Assembly: GCA_903821255.1 (NCBI GenBank)
Contig: CAIJKT010000365.1
Coordinates: 1-7,734 of the forward strand
DNA length: 7,734 nucleotides
Origin: an uncultured Lentisphaeria bacterium
GTDB lineage: Bacteria; Verrucomicrobiota; Lentisphaeria; Victivallales; Victivallaceae
Direction of reading: 5' to 3'
Shown: one piece after another, positions 1 through 6,644 of the stretch
Layout: each line of letters starts with the position of its first letter
Numbering within the stretch: the first letter of the stretch is position 1
The notes under the pieces: model-generated
What the model saw: only the letters and a program-made list of their open reading frames with translations
Database searches by the model: none
What the model was told of the DNA's origin: nothing
Made by a program: the position numbers and the translations under genes

Positions 1-1
1 C

Positions 2-1117
2 ACCAAGGCCTATAAGGAGTTAAAGAACTCCCCCGCGTTTATTAATGAACTGAAATACGTTCGTAAGCATTATCAGGGCCGTCCTACCCCGGTGTCTTTT
101 GCAAAAAACCTCACCGAACATTGTGGCGGAGCAAAAATCTATCTTAAACGTGAAGACCTGAACCACACCGGCGCACATAAAGTCAACAACACCCTCGGAC
201 AGGCACTGCTGGCCAAGTTCATGGGCAAAAAGCGGCTGATCGCCGAAACCGGCGCGGGAATGCACGGCGTGGCGACCGCCACCGTCGCGGCGCTGTTCGG
301 ATTTGAGTGTGAAGTCTTCATGGGCAGCGAAGACATCCGGCGGCAGGCCCCGAACGTCAAGCGCATGCTGACGCTCGGCGCGAAAGTCACTCCGGTGGAT
401 TCCGGTTCGGCAACATTGAAAGATGCGATGAATGAGGCTTTGCGCAACTGGATATCCACGGTTGAAGATACCTTTTACGTTATCGGCACCGTTGCCGGCC
501 CCCACCCCTACCCCGCAATGGTCCGGGATTTTCAGTCCGTCATCGGCAAAGAAGCCAGAGAGCAGATACTGGCAAAAACCGGCAGGCTGCCGGATGAGGT
601 TATCGCCTGTGTGGGCGGCGGCAGCAACGCCATGGGAATCTTCGCCGGGTTCATCAGCGACAAAGCCGTAAAACTGATCGGGGTGGAAGCCGGCGGCCAG
701 GGCATTGACACCGCTTATCATGCCGCCAGCATCAACGCCGGCAGGGTCGGCGTGCTGCACGGCAGCAAAAGCTATCTGCTTCAGGACAAGCACGGACAGA
801 TCAATCCGACACACTCGGTTTCCGCCGGGCTGGATTATCCCGGAGTCGGGCCGGAACATTCATATTTGTATGACATCGGCCGGGCCGAATATACTGTAAT
901 CGATGACAAAGAGGCGATTGAGGCCTTTGACCTGCTGTCGCGCCTGGAAGGCATCATCCCCGCGCTGGAGTCATCGCACGCAATCGCGGAGGCGGTCAGG
1001 CGGGCGCCGTCGATGTCCAAAGACAAGATTATCATCGTCAATCTGTCAGGCCGCGGCGACAAGGACATGCAGAGTGTTCTGGAGTACAAACAACAAATGG
1101 CGAAAGAGGTAAAATAA
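2..1117 (+). CDS. trpB: Tryptophan synthase beta subunit, 5' end outside the window
   Basis: TrpB condenses indole with L-serine to form tryptophan, using PLP, in the cytoplasmic alpha2-beta2 complex with TrpA. The frame is open from base 2, and the motif GRPTP lies upstream of the first usable start (GTG at 92), so that GTG is internal and the gene begins outside the window. The PLP lysine lies in HTGAHKVNN (Lys codon 179-181), the phosphate-binding loop GGGSNAMG is at 614-637, and [25 protein letters not shown] and SGRGDKD follow in the usual order. Aligning the lysine with Salmonella Lys87 implies about 27 missing N-terminal residues; the C-terminus is complete. One oddity: the substrate loop reads ETGAGMHG, with Met (260-262) where the family usually has Gln (Salmonella Gln114). 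The TAA stop touches the trpA ATG, so the two genes are co-transcribed and probably translationally coupled. Confidence 0.97.
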   Translation, partial: TKAYKELKNSPAFINELKYVRKHYQGRPTPVSFAKNLTEHCGGAKIYLKREDLNHTGAHKVNNTLGQALLAKFMGKKRLIAETGAGMHGVATATVAALFGFECEVFMGSEDIRRQAPNVKRMLTLGAKVTPVDSGSATLKDAMNEALRNWISTVEDTFYVIGTVAGPHPYPAMVRDFQSVIGKEAREQILAKTGRLPDEVIACVGGGSNAMGIFAGFISDKAVKLIGVEAGGQGIDTAYHAASINAGRVGVLHGSKSYLLQDKHGQINPTHSVSAGLDYPGVGPEHSYLYDIGRAEYTVIDDKEAIEAFDLLSRLEGIIPALESSHAIAEAVRRAPSMSKDKIIIVNLSGRGDKDMQSVLEYKQQMAKEVK

Positions 1118-1915
1118 ATGAACCGCATTGCTCAGACTTTCAAAAAGTGCGCCGATGAAAACCGGAAGGCGCTGGTAATATTCGTTTCAGCGGGAAATCC
1201 CGATATCGCAACCACGGAAAAACTGATTGTCCAGGCGGCGGAAGCCGGAGCCGACATCGTGGAGCTGGGAGTGCCCTTTTCCGACCCGATGGCCGACGGC
1301 CCGGTGATCCAGGAGGCAAGTATGCGGGCGCTGAAGTCAGGAACCACCCTGATTGACGTCATCGCCATGGCGGCGCGCATCCGCAAAGTTTCCGCGATTC
1401 CGATGGTGCTGTTCTCATATTATAATGTGATTCTGTCTTACGGCGTGGAAAAAGCCGCCGCCGACTGCAAAGCGGCGGGAATTGACGCATGGCTGACGGT
1501 TGACGTGCCGTTTGAGGAATCCTCCGAAATCATCCCGCACCTGGAAAAATATGGATTGTGCCTGATTCCGCTGGTCGCGCCGACCACGCCGGAAGCCAGG
1601 GCCAGAGAGATTGTCAAGGACGCGAAAGGGTTCGTCTATTATATCACAGTCGCGGGGGTTACCGGAGCCAGAAAACAGCTTTCGGTGAATCTGGAGGAAC
1701 GGTTGAATGAACTGAAAAAATTCAGTCCGGTCCCGGTCGTTGCCGGCTTCGGCATTTCCAGCCCGGAAATGGCGGCCAGAACCGCCGCCTGCGCCGATGG
1801 AATCGTGGTCGGCAGCGCACTCGTAAAGATCATGAATGACGCGAAAAGCCCGGAGATCGGCATCAATCAGAGCCTGGAGCTCATCCGCGGACTCGCCGCC
1901 GCCTTGAAAAAATAA
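1118..1915 (+). CDS. trpA: Tryptophan synthase alpha subunit
   Basis: TrpA cleaves indole-3-glycerol phosphate to indole and glyceraldehyde-3-phosphate and channels indole to TrpB. The protein has 265 residues, the normal length for this TIM-barrel family. Both catalytic acids are present at the same numbers as in the Salmonella enzyme: Glu49 in DIVELGVPFSDP and Asp60 in SDPMADGP. The phosphate-binding side shows YYITVAGVTGARK (about residues 173-185) and later GFGISSPE and DGIVVGSALV. The ATG directly follows the trpB stop, and an AGAGG ribosome-binding site lies inside the last trpB codons (about 1105-1109), which fixes the start and supports translational coupling. No other trp gene follows; after a short gap comes a convergent gene, so this is the 3' end of the trp operon. 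Confidence 0.98.
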   Translation: MNRIAQTFKKCADENRKALVIFVSAGNPDIATTEKLIVQAAEAGADIVELGVPFSDPMADGPVIQEASMRALKSGTTLIDVIAMAARIRKVSAIPMVLFSYYNVILSYGVEKAAADCKAAGIDAWLTVDVPFEESSEIIPHLEKYGLCLIPLVAPTTPEARAREIVKDAKGFVYYITVAGVTGARKQLSVNLEERLNELKKFSPVPVVAGFGISSPEMAARTAACADGIVVGSALVKIMNDAKSPEIGINQSLELIRGLAAALKK

Positions 1916-1975
1916 TGGATTCCCTGCAAATCTGTATGAGATTTGCAGAGATGATTTCAGGAATTTATTTGCCGG
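1911..1975 (-). repeat. Dispersed hairpin repeat, left copy
   Basis: Read on the - strand, this stretch contains CCGGCAAATAA, then CTGCAAAT, a hairpin loop, then GATTTGCAG and GGAATC. The same blocks occur in the same order at 7661-7731. The left copy overlaps the last codons of the fusion gene (CCGGCAAATAA encodes part of its RQIN tail) and the end of trpA. The two copies differ in spacer and loop length, so they are related by conserved blocks and not identical. Whether this is a genome-wide repeat family cannot be judged from two copies. Confidence 0.4.
1924..1948. terminator. Perfect hairpin between convergent trpA and the fusion gene
   Basis: The arms CTGCAAATCT and AGATTTGCAG pair perfectly over 10 bp around a 5-base loop (GTATG). 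The hairpin sits 8 bases after the trpA stop and 8 bases before the 3' end of the opposing gene, where a shared terminator or 3'-end protector would be expected. It is not a textbook intrinsic terminator: the stem is AT-rich and no T tract follows on the + strand. On the - strand a T run occurs about 10 bases beyond the stem, inside the trpA tail. Terminator function is inferred from position. The hairpin also forms the core of a repeat that recurs at 7661-7731. Confidence 0.45.
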
Positions 1976-3693
1976 ACATCATCGCTGCGAGTAAGTTCGC
2001 TCAGCCTTTCTTTAATTACGAATGCTGACGCGCGAAGCGCCAGCATCTCTTCGTTCGCCAGTTTTCCCTCTATGATTCTTTCAACTCCTGATTGCGAAAC
2101 TATGCAAGGCACGCTGAGGCATACATCATTCAGTCCGTATTCCCCGTCCAGCAATGTCGAGACGGTCAGTACACTGTGTTCGTTGCGAAGAATAGCGCCA
2201 ACGATACGCACCAATGCCAGCCCGATCGCATAACAGGTGGAACCTTTAGCCTCGATGATATTATAAGCGGAATCCCGCACCTCGGCAACAATCATGTCCC
2301 GCTCCCGCATCCAGTCTGAACATTTACGACACGCCGGGCAGTAGTCCTCCATCGACATCCCGGCAAGATGAGTCATTGACCAGGCTGGAACCTCGCTGTC
2401 GCCGTGCTCGCCGAGGATGTACGCATGTACATTCTTCACATCCACGCCGCAATGTATGCTGAGCAAGTGCCTGAATCTGGCGCTGTCCAGCACAGTGCCG
2501 GAACCAATGATTCGATTTCGAGTCCAGCCTGTTTGTTTTAACGCGAAATACGTGAGCAGATCTACCGGATTCGAAGCCACAACGATAACCGCCTGAGATT
2601 CGCGGGCCGCAATTTCATCTACAATCTGCTTCAAAATGCCGGCGTTTTTTCGCAGGAGATCAAGTCTGGACTCGCCCGGCTTCTGCTTTGCACCTGCGGT
2701 TATCACGATGACCGCAGCATCGGCATAATCATCCGGCGAACCGGCGCGGACAACCGCGGCTGGAACAAAGGGAAGACCGTGCGCCAGATCAAGCGCCTGG
2801 CCTTTGGCTTGTTCATGCCGCGCATCAACCAGCACAATACTTTCCGCCGTGCCGCTCTGAAGAAGTGCATAGGCAAAAGATGCCCCCACGTCACCAGCGC
2901 CGACAATTACCACTTTGCGGGAATCGCATTTCTTCATGCCGGCCGCCAAGCCGCCTTGCTTATGTAATTGCTCTGCTTTCGGAAAAAGGATATTATTTTC
3001 AAGGTGCACATGCGTATGGAGGTCGTCCTCGAATTCCTTGAGTTTCCGGTAGGCGACCACAAAAGTGTTGCAGACATCATCCGGTATTGCATAGTCCTTT
3101 GCGAGATGGCGGATTGCATGGATCGCATTTCCAACCTCCTCGTGCTCGTGAAGGAGCTTGACGAGCAATTCCCTGATCGTTCCGATGTCTTTCGCGTCCG
3201 CGGCAGAGCCTGCCTTTATTTCTGCACATGCCCGCCTGACGGCCGGGAAAAAAACTTCCTCCTCCTCCCGCAAATGTGCCGCCATATCGACGGCAACCTT
3301 GTCAAAGATGGCAGCAATTTCGATAAGCTCCGGATGGTGAGCTCCATGGACGGCAGCGATCTTGCGGGCATAGGCGGCAGTCTGTTCTGCATTTTCTTTG
3401 ATGTAGGCATGGTGGACATTGACAATGTAGTCGGCCAGGAACGGCAGTTCCCACGAGGCATAATTCTGAGTTTGCCCGGCCGTTTCACGCTTCGCCGCGT
3501 CGAGTTCATTTAATATCGCTGCAAGATCAACTTTCTTTGCCGTGCAGGCCGCAGCAAGGGCAACCTTGCCGCCGCAGCAAAAATCTATTCCGTATCTTTC
3601 AAAGACCCTGGCGGTCCGGTAATCATCGGCAACGATTTCACCAATAGTTTTGTCCGATGCATCAATCGTCTGTACTTTTTGCGACTCTTTCAT
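1957..3693 (-). CDS. Fusion of RIC/ScdA-type di-iron repair protein and L-lactate dehydrogenase
   Basis: This 578-residue protein holds two complete enzymes. Residues 1-245 match the ScdA/YtfE (RIC) family that restores iron-sulfur and other iron centres after nitrosative or oxidative damage: a ScdA_N/DUF542 segment with FERYGIDFCCGG (Cys39-Cys40), then a hemerythrin-like bundle whose likely di-iron ligands are His95, His140, Glu144, His184, His228 and Glu232. Residues 253-578 are an L-lactate dehydrogenase (pyruvate + NADH to lactate): Rossmann loop GAGDVG (265-270), Asp290 for the NAD ribose, specificity Gln337 and catalytic Arg343 in QKPGESR, Asn375, Asp403 and Arg406, catalytic His430 in GEHGDSE, and Thr486. 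The Gln favours lactate over malate dehydrogenase. The ATG at 3693 has an excellent AAGGAG site 7 bases upstream. The linker is only about 10 residues (KQGGLAAG) and is followed by MKKCDSRK, which resembles a native LDH start at 2937. CPACRKC (452-458) is an unusual Cys cluster in the LDH half. No stop or frameshift is visible at the junction. Confidence 0.93.
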   Translation of the reverse strand: MKESQKVQTIDASDKTIGEIVADDYRTARVFERYGIDFCCGGKVALAAACTAKKVDLAAILNELDAAKRETAGQTQNYASWELPFLADYIVNVHHAYIKENAEQTAAYARKIAAVHGAHHPELIEIAAIFDKVAVDMAAHLREEEEVFFPAVRRACAEIKAGSAADAKDIGTIRELLVKLLHEHEEVGNAIHAIRHLAKDYAIPDDVCNTFVVAYRKLKEFEDDLHTHVHLENNILFPKAEQLHKQGGLAAGMKKCDSRKVVIVGAGDVGASFAYALLQSGTAESIVLVDARHEQAKGQALDLAHGLPFVPAAVVRAGSPDDYADAAVIVITAGAKQKPGESRLDLLRKNAGILKQIVDEIAARESQAVIVVASNPVDLLTYFALKQTGWTRNRIIGSGTVLDSARFRHLLSIHCGVDVKNVHAYILGEHGDSEVPAWSMTHLAGMSMEDYCPACRKCSDWMRERDMIVAEVRDSAYNIIEAKGSTCYAIGLALVRIVGAILRNEHSVLTVSTLLDGEYGLNDVCLSVPCIVSQSGVERIIEGKLANEEMLALRASAFVIKERLSELTRSDDVRQINS

Positions 3694-3742
3694 TGATCTT
3701 CTCCTTATTATATATCGATCCCCGGGCGCTGGACGATCTTAA

Positions 3743-3780
3743 AAACTATTGCAAATATGCGGAATGTCAAGGCTGTGACA
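3743..3780 (-). promoter_or_regulatory. Candidate promoter with palindromic operator upstream of the RIC-LDH gene
   Basis: The 104-base gap between the HPP gene and the fusion gene contains, on the - strand, a perfect -35 hexamer TTGACA (3770-3765). After 16 bases comes a weak -10, TAGTTT (3748-3743), which would leave a leader of roughly 40 bases. The -35 overlaps an inverted repeat TGTCA-N6-TGACA (3765-3780). The two 5-base half sites separated by 6 bases have the geometry of a CRP/FNR-superfamily site, although the bases match neither the classic CRP nor the FNR consensus. Overlap with the -35 would suit a repressor. The regulator is unknown, and the promoter call rests on hexamers alone. 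Confidence 0.4.
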
Positions 3781-3797
3781 ATAAAATATCCGGTGGT

Positions 3798-4346
3798 TCA
3801 TATCCAGTATCTGGGATAGTGCCGTTTCGGGTTTGCCGATAAATTATTCACCAGGACAGCAACTGCCAGCATTATAAAAACTCCTGTCAACACCGGCGAC
3901 AGCAAGTACCAGTACCCCAGACCGTGAATTTTCGAACCGCCGATAACCGCGATCAATGCGGTTGCCCCGCCCGGCGGATGAAGTGACCTGGTCAGGTGCA
4001 TTGCCGCAATCGCGACAGACACCGCCAGTGCTCCGGCCAGCGGCACGCTGTCAGGCATAAGTTTGCAGACCGCCACGCCAATAACCGCCGATACAATGTG
4101 ACCGGCAACCAGGTTGCGCGGCTGAGAAAATTCGGCCATTGGCGCTCCGTAAATCAATACTGCTGACGCGCCGAACGAGCCGATCAGAAACAAACTGTCA
4201 TCGCCGTTCAAGTTCAACAATTTATTCAGAAACGATATGGCGTAAATCCCGGCAAAAGCGCCCAGCCACGACCATCCTATTTTGCTTAACGGTTTGCGCG
4301 GAGGGCATTTGTCGCCGCCGCGCATTCTTTGAAAATACCAGTTCAT
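3798..4346 (-). CDS. HPP-family integral membrane protein, possible nitrite/anion transporter
   Basis: The 182-residue protein carries the hallmarks of the HPP family: GSFGASAVLIYGAP (about 56-69), SQPRN (74-78) and the name-giving SLHPPGGATAL (121-131). A short basic N-terminus is followed by roughly five or six hydrophobic helices (about 24-40, 52-68, 79-96, 100-118, 127-137, 146-168), so it lies in the cytoplasmic membrane. Plant and cyanobacterial HPP members have been linked to nitrite transport; the substrate of this bacterial one is unknown. It starts 20 bases after the stop of the ferritin-like gene, with a modest AGGGAA site about 6 bases before the ATG. It therefore probably belongs to the asr transcript, where an oxyanion (nitrite or sulfite) would be a fitting substrate. 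That assignment is inference from neighbours only. Confidence 0.88.
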   Translation of the reverse strand: MNWYFQRMRGGDKCPPRKPLSKIGWSWLGAFAGIYAISFLNKLLNLNGDDSLFLIGSFGASAVLIYGAPMAEFSQPRNLVAGHIVSAVIGVAVCKLMPDSVPLAGALAVSVAIAAMHLTRSLHPPGGATALIAVIGGSKIHGLGYWYLLSPVLTGVFIMLAVAVLVNNLSANPKRHYPRYWI

Positions 4347-4366
4347 CTTTGATTCCCTAAGCGGAT

Positions 4367-4825
4367 TCAGATTTTGCTTTTTATTTCCAGAAGCATTGCC
4401 AAATGGCCTTGCTCCTGGTTTTTTATTTGTTCAACCAGTTCCCTGTAAGCTGTTCCGGTTAAAACTCCGAACGCATTGACGAATTTGATGGAATCGTTCT
4501 CCAGCCTGACTGCCATGTCCAGGACTTCCTGAGGATTGACGCAAGTCAGGGCATGCCGGACATCAAGATCAAATTTCCGGTCAATGATCTCCCGCAGATA
4601 GTACTGGTATTCGTCATCGATTTCGCCGGTCTCCGGCTCTGTCTTTTCCAGCAGGCGCTCGTACAGGATGCGATGCCCATTTTCCTGTTCCGCCAGCCTG
4701 GCAAAAAGCTGTTTTATGATGGGGTTTGAATACTTCTCCGCCAGCGAGGAATAAAATTCAGCGCCGCACTTTTCCAGTTCAATCATATTGCTTATCAGGT
4801 CGGCAATATCGTAGTTAATGCTCAT
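4367..4825 (-). CDS. Ferritin-like di-iron protein (rubrerythrin family, no rubredoxin domain)
   Basis: The 152 residues form a predicted four-helix bundle with two matching half-sites of carboxylate and His ligands: Glu18 (IELEKCGAEFY) with Glu48xxHis51 (AEQENGH), and Glu109 (VRLENDSIKF) with Glu138xxHis141 (NQEQGH). This is the rubrerythrin/ferritin-like di-iron pattern. There is no CxxC rubredoxin domain at either end, so electrons would have to come from a separate partner. Relatives reduce peroxide or handle iron and oxygen in anaerobes; the exact reaction here is not shown. An AGGAGAG site lies 5 bases before the ATG. The gene sits 26 bases after asrC and 20 before the HPP gene, in an apparent operon, perhaps protecting the oxygen-labile sulfite reductase. 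Confidence 0.88.
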   Translation of the reverse strand: MSINYDIADLISNMIELEKCGAEFYSSLAEKYSNPIIKQLFARLAEQENGHRILYERLLEKTEPETGEIDDEYQYYLREIIDRKFDLDVRHALTCVNPQEVLDMAVRLENDSIKFVNAFGVLTGTAYRELVEQIKNQEQGHLAMLLEIKSKI

Positions 4826-4840
4826 ACTGTCTCTCCTGTG

Positions 4841-4859
4841 CCGGTTGCATTTTAACCGG
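4841..4859. other. Small inverted repeat across the asrC stop codon
   Basis: CCGGTT and AACCGG form a 6-bp stem with a 7-base loop that contains part of the asrC stop codon. It lies just upstream of the ribosome-binding site of the ferritin-like gene. There is no T tract, so it is unlikely to be a terminator. It could be an intercistronic mRNA-stability or processing structure, or chance. Confidence 0.25.
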
Positions 4860-5841
4860 AGGCTGTTTTAAAATGAATATCGCGACGGTACGGAGTTCCG
4901 TCGAAAGCGATAAATTCCGCGATCCGGGTTTTCGGGTGCAGTTTTATTCCTTCCAGTACCGCATCACGGAAAGCCGGGTAGCCGGTACGGTCCACGATAT
5001 AGCCGATATGCTCTTTCGGCAGAGACCGGTCAATATGTTCCTCCACAAAACGGACGGTGTTTTTTATCACTTGCACCACAGTTTCTTCGTCAGCCCATTC
5101 CAGAAATGCCTGCGCCAGCCGCGGATTCTTTTTGCCGGTGCGCCCCATGATGACCAGACTGAAATAATGCTCTTTGCCGCGAGTCAACGCTCCGGTCGGA
5201 CATTTGAGAATACATTCGCCGCAGCCGATGCAAAGTTCATGCGAACGTTTTATTGTAAAATCTTCCTGACTTAAAGCTCCGGTTACCCGGCGTTCGCAGG
5301 TTTCCACGCAGGAATTGCAACTTATGCAGCGTTTTTCATCATACTGCGGCTCCGTTGTGCAAATGATGCCGAAGTCCTGCATATGCGCCTTGATGCAGTC
5401 ATTGGGACAGCCGGTAACCGCAATCTTGAAATGAAGATCGCCGGGGAACATTTCCCGTTCCAGGCGCTGCGCCAGCGCCGTCGTGTCGTGGTTGGCAAAG
5501 GGACAGACCCGGTTCCCTATGCAGGCTGCTATATTGCGCACACCGGAGGCGGGATATCCGCCGTCCGGATTCTCCAGGCAAAGCCCGTACGCCTCAACCA
5601 GCGGCCTGATTTTTTTATTGATTTCCGGTATCTTGTCAAAATCAATTCCGGGCAGTTCCAGTCCCTGTCTGGTGCTGAGATGAATCGTTCCATTGCCGTA
5701 AGTATCGGCGATCTCCTTGATCAGCGGCAGGAAAACAGCTTCCAGATGGCCGCCGGGAACTCTTATCCGTAATGCGGTCTTGCCGCGGGTTTTGGCGACC
5801 CGGTAGGCGTTTTTTTTAATCTCTTTGGTGTTTACCGACAT
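4852..5841 (-). CDS. asrC: Anaerobic sulfite reductase subunit C (sirohaem catalytic subunit)
   Basis: AsrC is the catalytic subunit that reduces sulfite by six electrons to sulfide in the cytoplasm, fed by AsrA and AsrB. Its 329 residues contain a nitrite/sulfite reductase half-domain at the N-terminus (HLSTRQGLELPGI, about 54-66). The sirohaem-[4Fe-4S] cysteines follow as Cys107-x5-Cys113 and Cys145-x3-Cys149 (GCPNDC). Two inserted ferredoxin clusters come next: Cys172/175/178/182 and Cys204/207/210/214. A C-terminal sirohaem-side region then runs to the end (GRTGKKNPRL, 233-242). All cluster ligands are present, so the enzyme looks intact. The ATG has an AAGGAAGA site about 5 bases upstream and lies 11 bases after the asrB stop. 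Two ferredoxin clusters plus the small size distinguish AsrC from assimilatory CysI and fit it better than DsrAB. Related sirohaem enzymes may also reduce nitrite, which is not shown here. Confidence 0.94.
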   Translation of the reverse strand: MSVNTKEIKKNAYRVAKTRGKTALRIRVPGGHLEAVFLPLIKEIADTYGNGTIHLSTRQGLELPGIDFDKIPEINKKIRPLVEAYGLCLENPDGGYPASGVRNIAACIGNRVCPFANHDTTALAQRLEREMFPGDLHFKIAVTGCPNDCIKAHMQDFGIICTTEPQYDEKRCISCNSCVETCERRVTGALSQEDFTIKRSHELCIGCGECILKCPTGALTRGKEHYFSLVIMGRTGKKNPRLAQAFLEWADEETVVQVIKNTVRFVEEHIDRSLPKEHIGYIVDRTGYPAFRDAVLEGIKLHPKTRIAEFIAFDGTPYRRDIHFKTASG

Positions 5842-5852
5842 GATCTTCCTTT

Positions 5853-6644
5853 TCAGTCAAGCAGTTGTTTGGCCTGAGGGTATGCAAATACCGGGCCTTC
5901 CAGGCAGATATAAGTATTGTCTATTTTACAATGTCCGCATTTGCCGATGCCGCAACTCATCTTGCGCTCGAAAGAAACAACGATCCGGTCTTCCGGGATA
6001 CCGCGCTGAAGCAGACTCAACACGGAGAACTTCATCATGAGCGGCGGCCCGACAACGATCGCGCCGGTGATGCCTGGATGAAATTTGAAATCGTCAATGT
6101 AGCGGGTTACGACGCCGGTGCATCCCTGCCAGTCATTCCCGCCGCGGTCAACGGTCAGGATCACCCCGGCAAACTCCCGCCATGCCTCAATCTCTCCATG
6201 AAACAGAATATCTGACGGAGTTTTGAATCCAAGGATAAGATCAAAATCAAGGATTTGGCCGCGATGCCGGCAAAAGTGGGAGATTACGCTTTTGACCGGC
6301 GCCAGACCGGTGCCGCCGGCAACGATCAGCAGGTTCTGACCTTGAAAATGCTCAAGGCTGAATCCGTTGCCATAGGGACCGCGCATATAAAGGATATCGC
6401 CCGGTTTTAGTTCAAACATGGCATTGGTAAGCCGCCCGACTTTCCGGATGGTCATATCCAGCCAGCCCGGGCCGAAATCACTGATCGAGACCGGAGCTTC
6501 GCCAATACCCGGAATTGACAGTTCCATAAACTGGCCGGGAACCGGCGTGATGCCGGATTCAAGCCGGAACGTCCAATCAATCGCGGTCTGCGGAACCACT
6601 GAAATTATTTTTGAAGGAAACGGAATATAGGGATTATTTGTCAT
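5853..6644 (-). CDS. asrB: Anaerobic sulfite reductase subunit B (FAD/NAD(P)H reductase)
   Basis: AsrB is the ferredoxin-NADP-reductase-like subunit that takes electrons from NAD(P)H and passes them through FAD and a [2Fe-2S] centre toward AsrA and AsrC. Its 263 residues show an N-terminal flavin-binding barrel (PGQFMELSIPGIGEAPVSIS, 36-55; RGPYGNGF, 88-95) and an NAD(P)-binding domain with the pyrophosphate loop AGGTGLAP (109-116). The C-terminal cluster is CGIGKCGHC...C (Cys231, 236, 239, 247), as in the dihydroorotate dehydrogenase PyrK family. PyrK is the main alternative, but the position between asrA and asrC settles the call. The ATG lies 11 bases inside the end of asrA (overlap 6634-6644), with a GGGAG site upstream inside asrA, so translation is probably coupled. 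Confidence 0.94.
   Translation of the reverse strand: MTNNPYIPFPSKIISVVPQTAIDWTFRLESGITPVPGQFMELSIPGIGEAPVSISDFGPGWLDMTIRKVGRLTNAMFELKPGDILYMRGPYGNGFSLEHFQGQNLLIVAGGTGLAPVKSVISHFCRHRGQILDFDLILGFKTPSDILFHGEIEAWREFAGVILTVDRGGNDWQGCTGVVTRYIDDFKFHPGITGAIVVGPPLMMKFSVLSLLQRGIPEDRIVVSFERKMSCGIGKCGHCKIDNTYICLEGPVFAYPQAKQLLD

Noticed and set aside
20..859. Long open frame (279 codons) on the - strand
   Set aside because: It lies wholly antisense to trpB, whose motifs are unmistakable. The translation resembles no family, and antisense frames stay open easily with this codon usage.
2935..2937. Annotating the fusion as two separate genes
   Set aside because: There is no stop codon or frame change between the domains, and the ribosome-binding site before Met253 is poor compared with the strong one at 3701-3706.
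2968..3513. Open frame of 181 codons on the + strand
   Set aside because: It is antisense to the RIC domain, which has all its ligands; its own translation has no recognisable domain or good start context.
3707..3712. Perfect TATAAT on the - strand before the fusion gene
   Set aside because: It directly abuts the AAGGAG ribosome-binding site, so transcription would start at or after it and lose that site; there is also no -35 match at the right distance.
3784..3834. Imperfect inverted repeat TATCCAG/CTGGGATA as a terminator after the HPP gene
   Set aside because: The stem needs a bulge, lies mostly inside the HPP coding end, and has no T tract.
4873..5274. Open frame of 133 codons on the + strand
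   Set aside because: It is antisense to the ferredoxin and C-terminal parts of asrC; there is no family signature.
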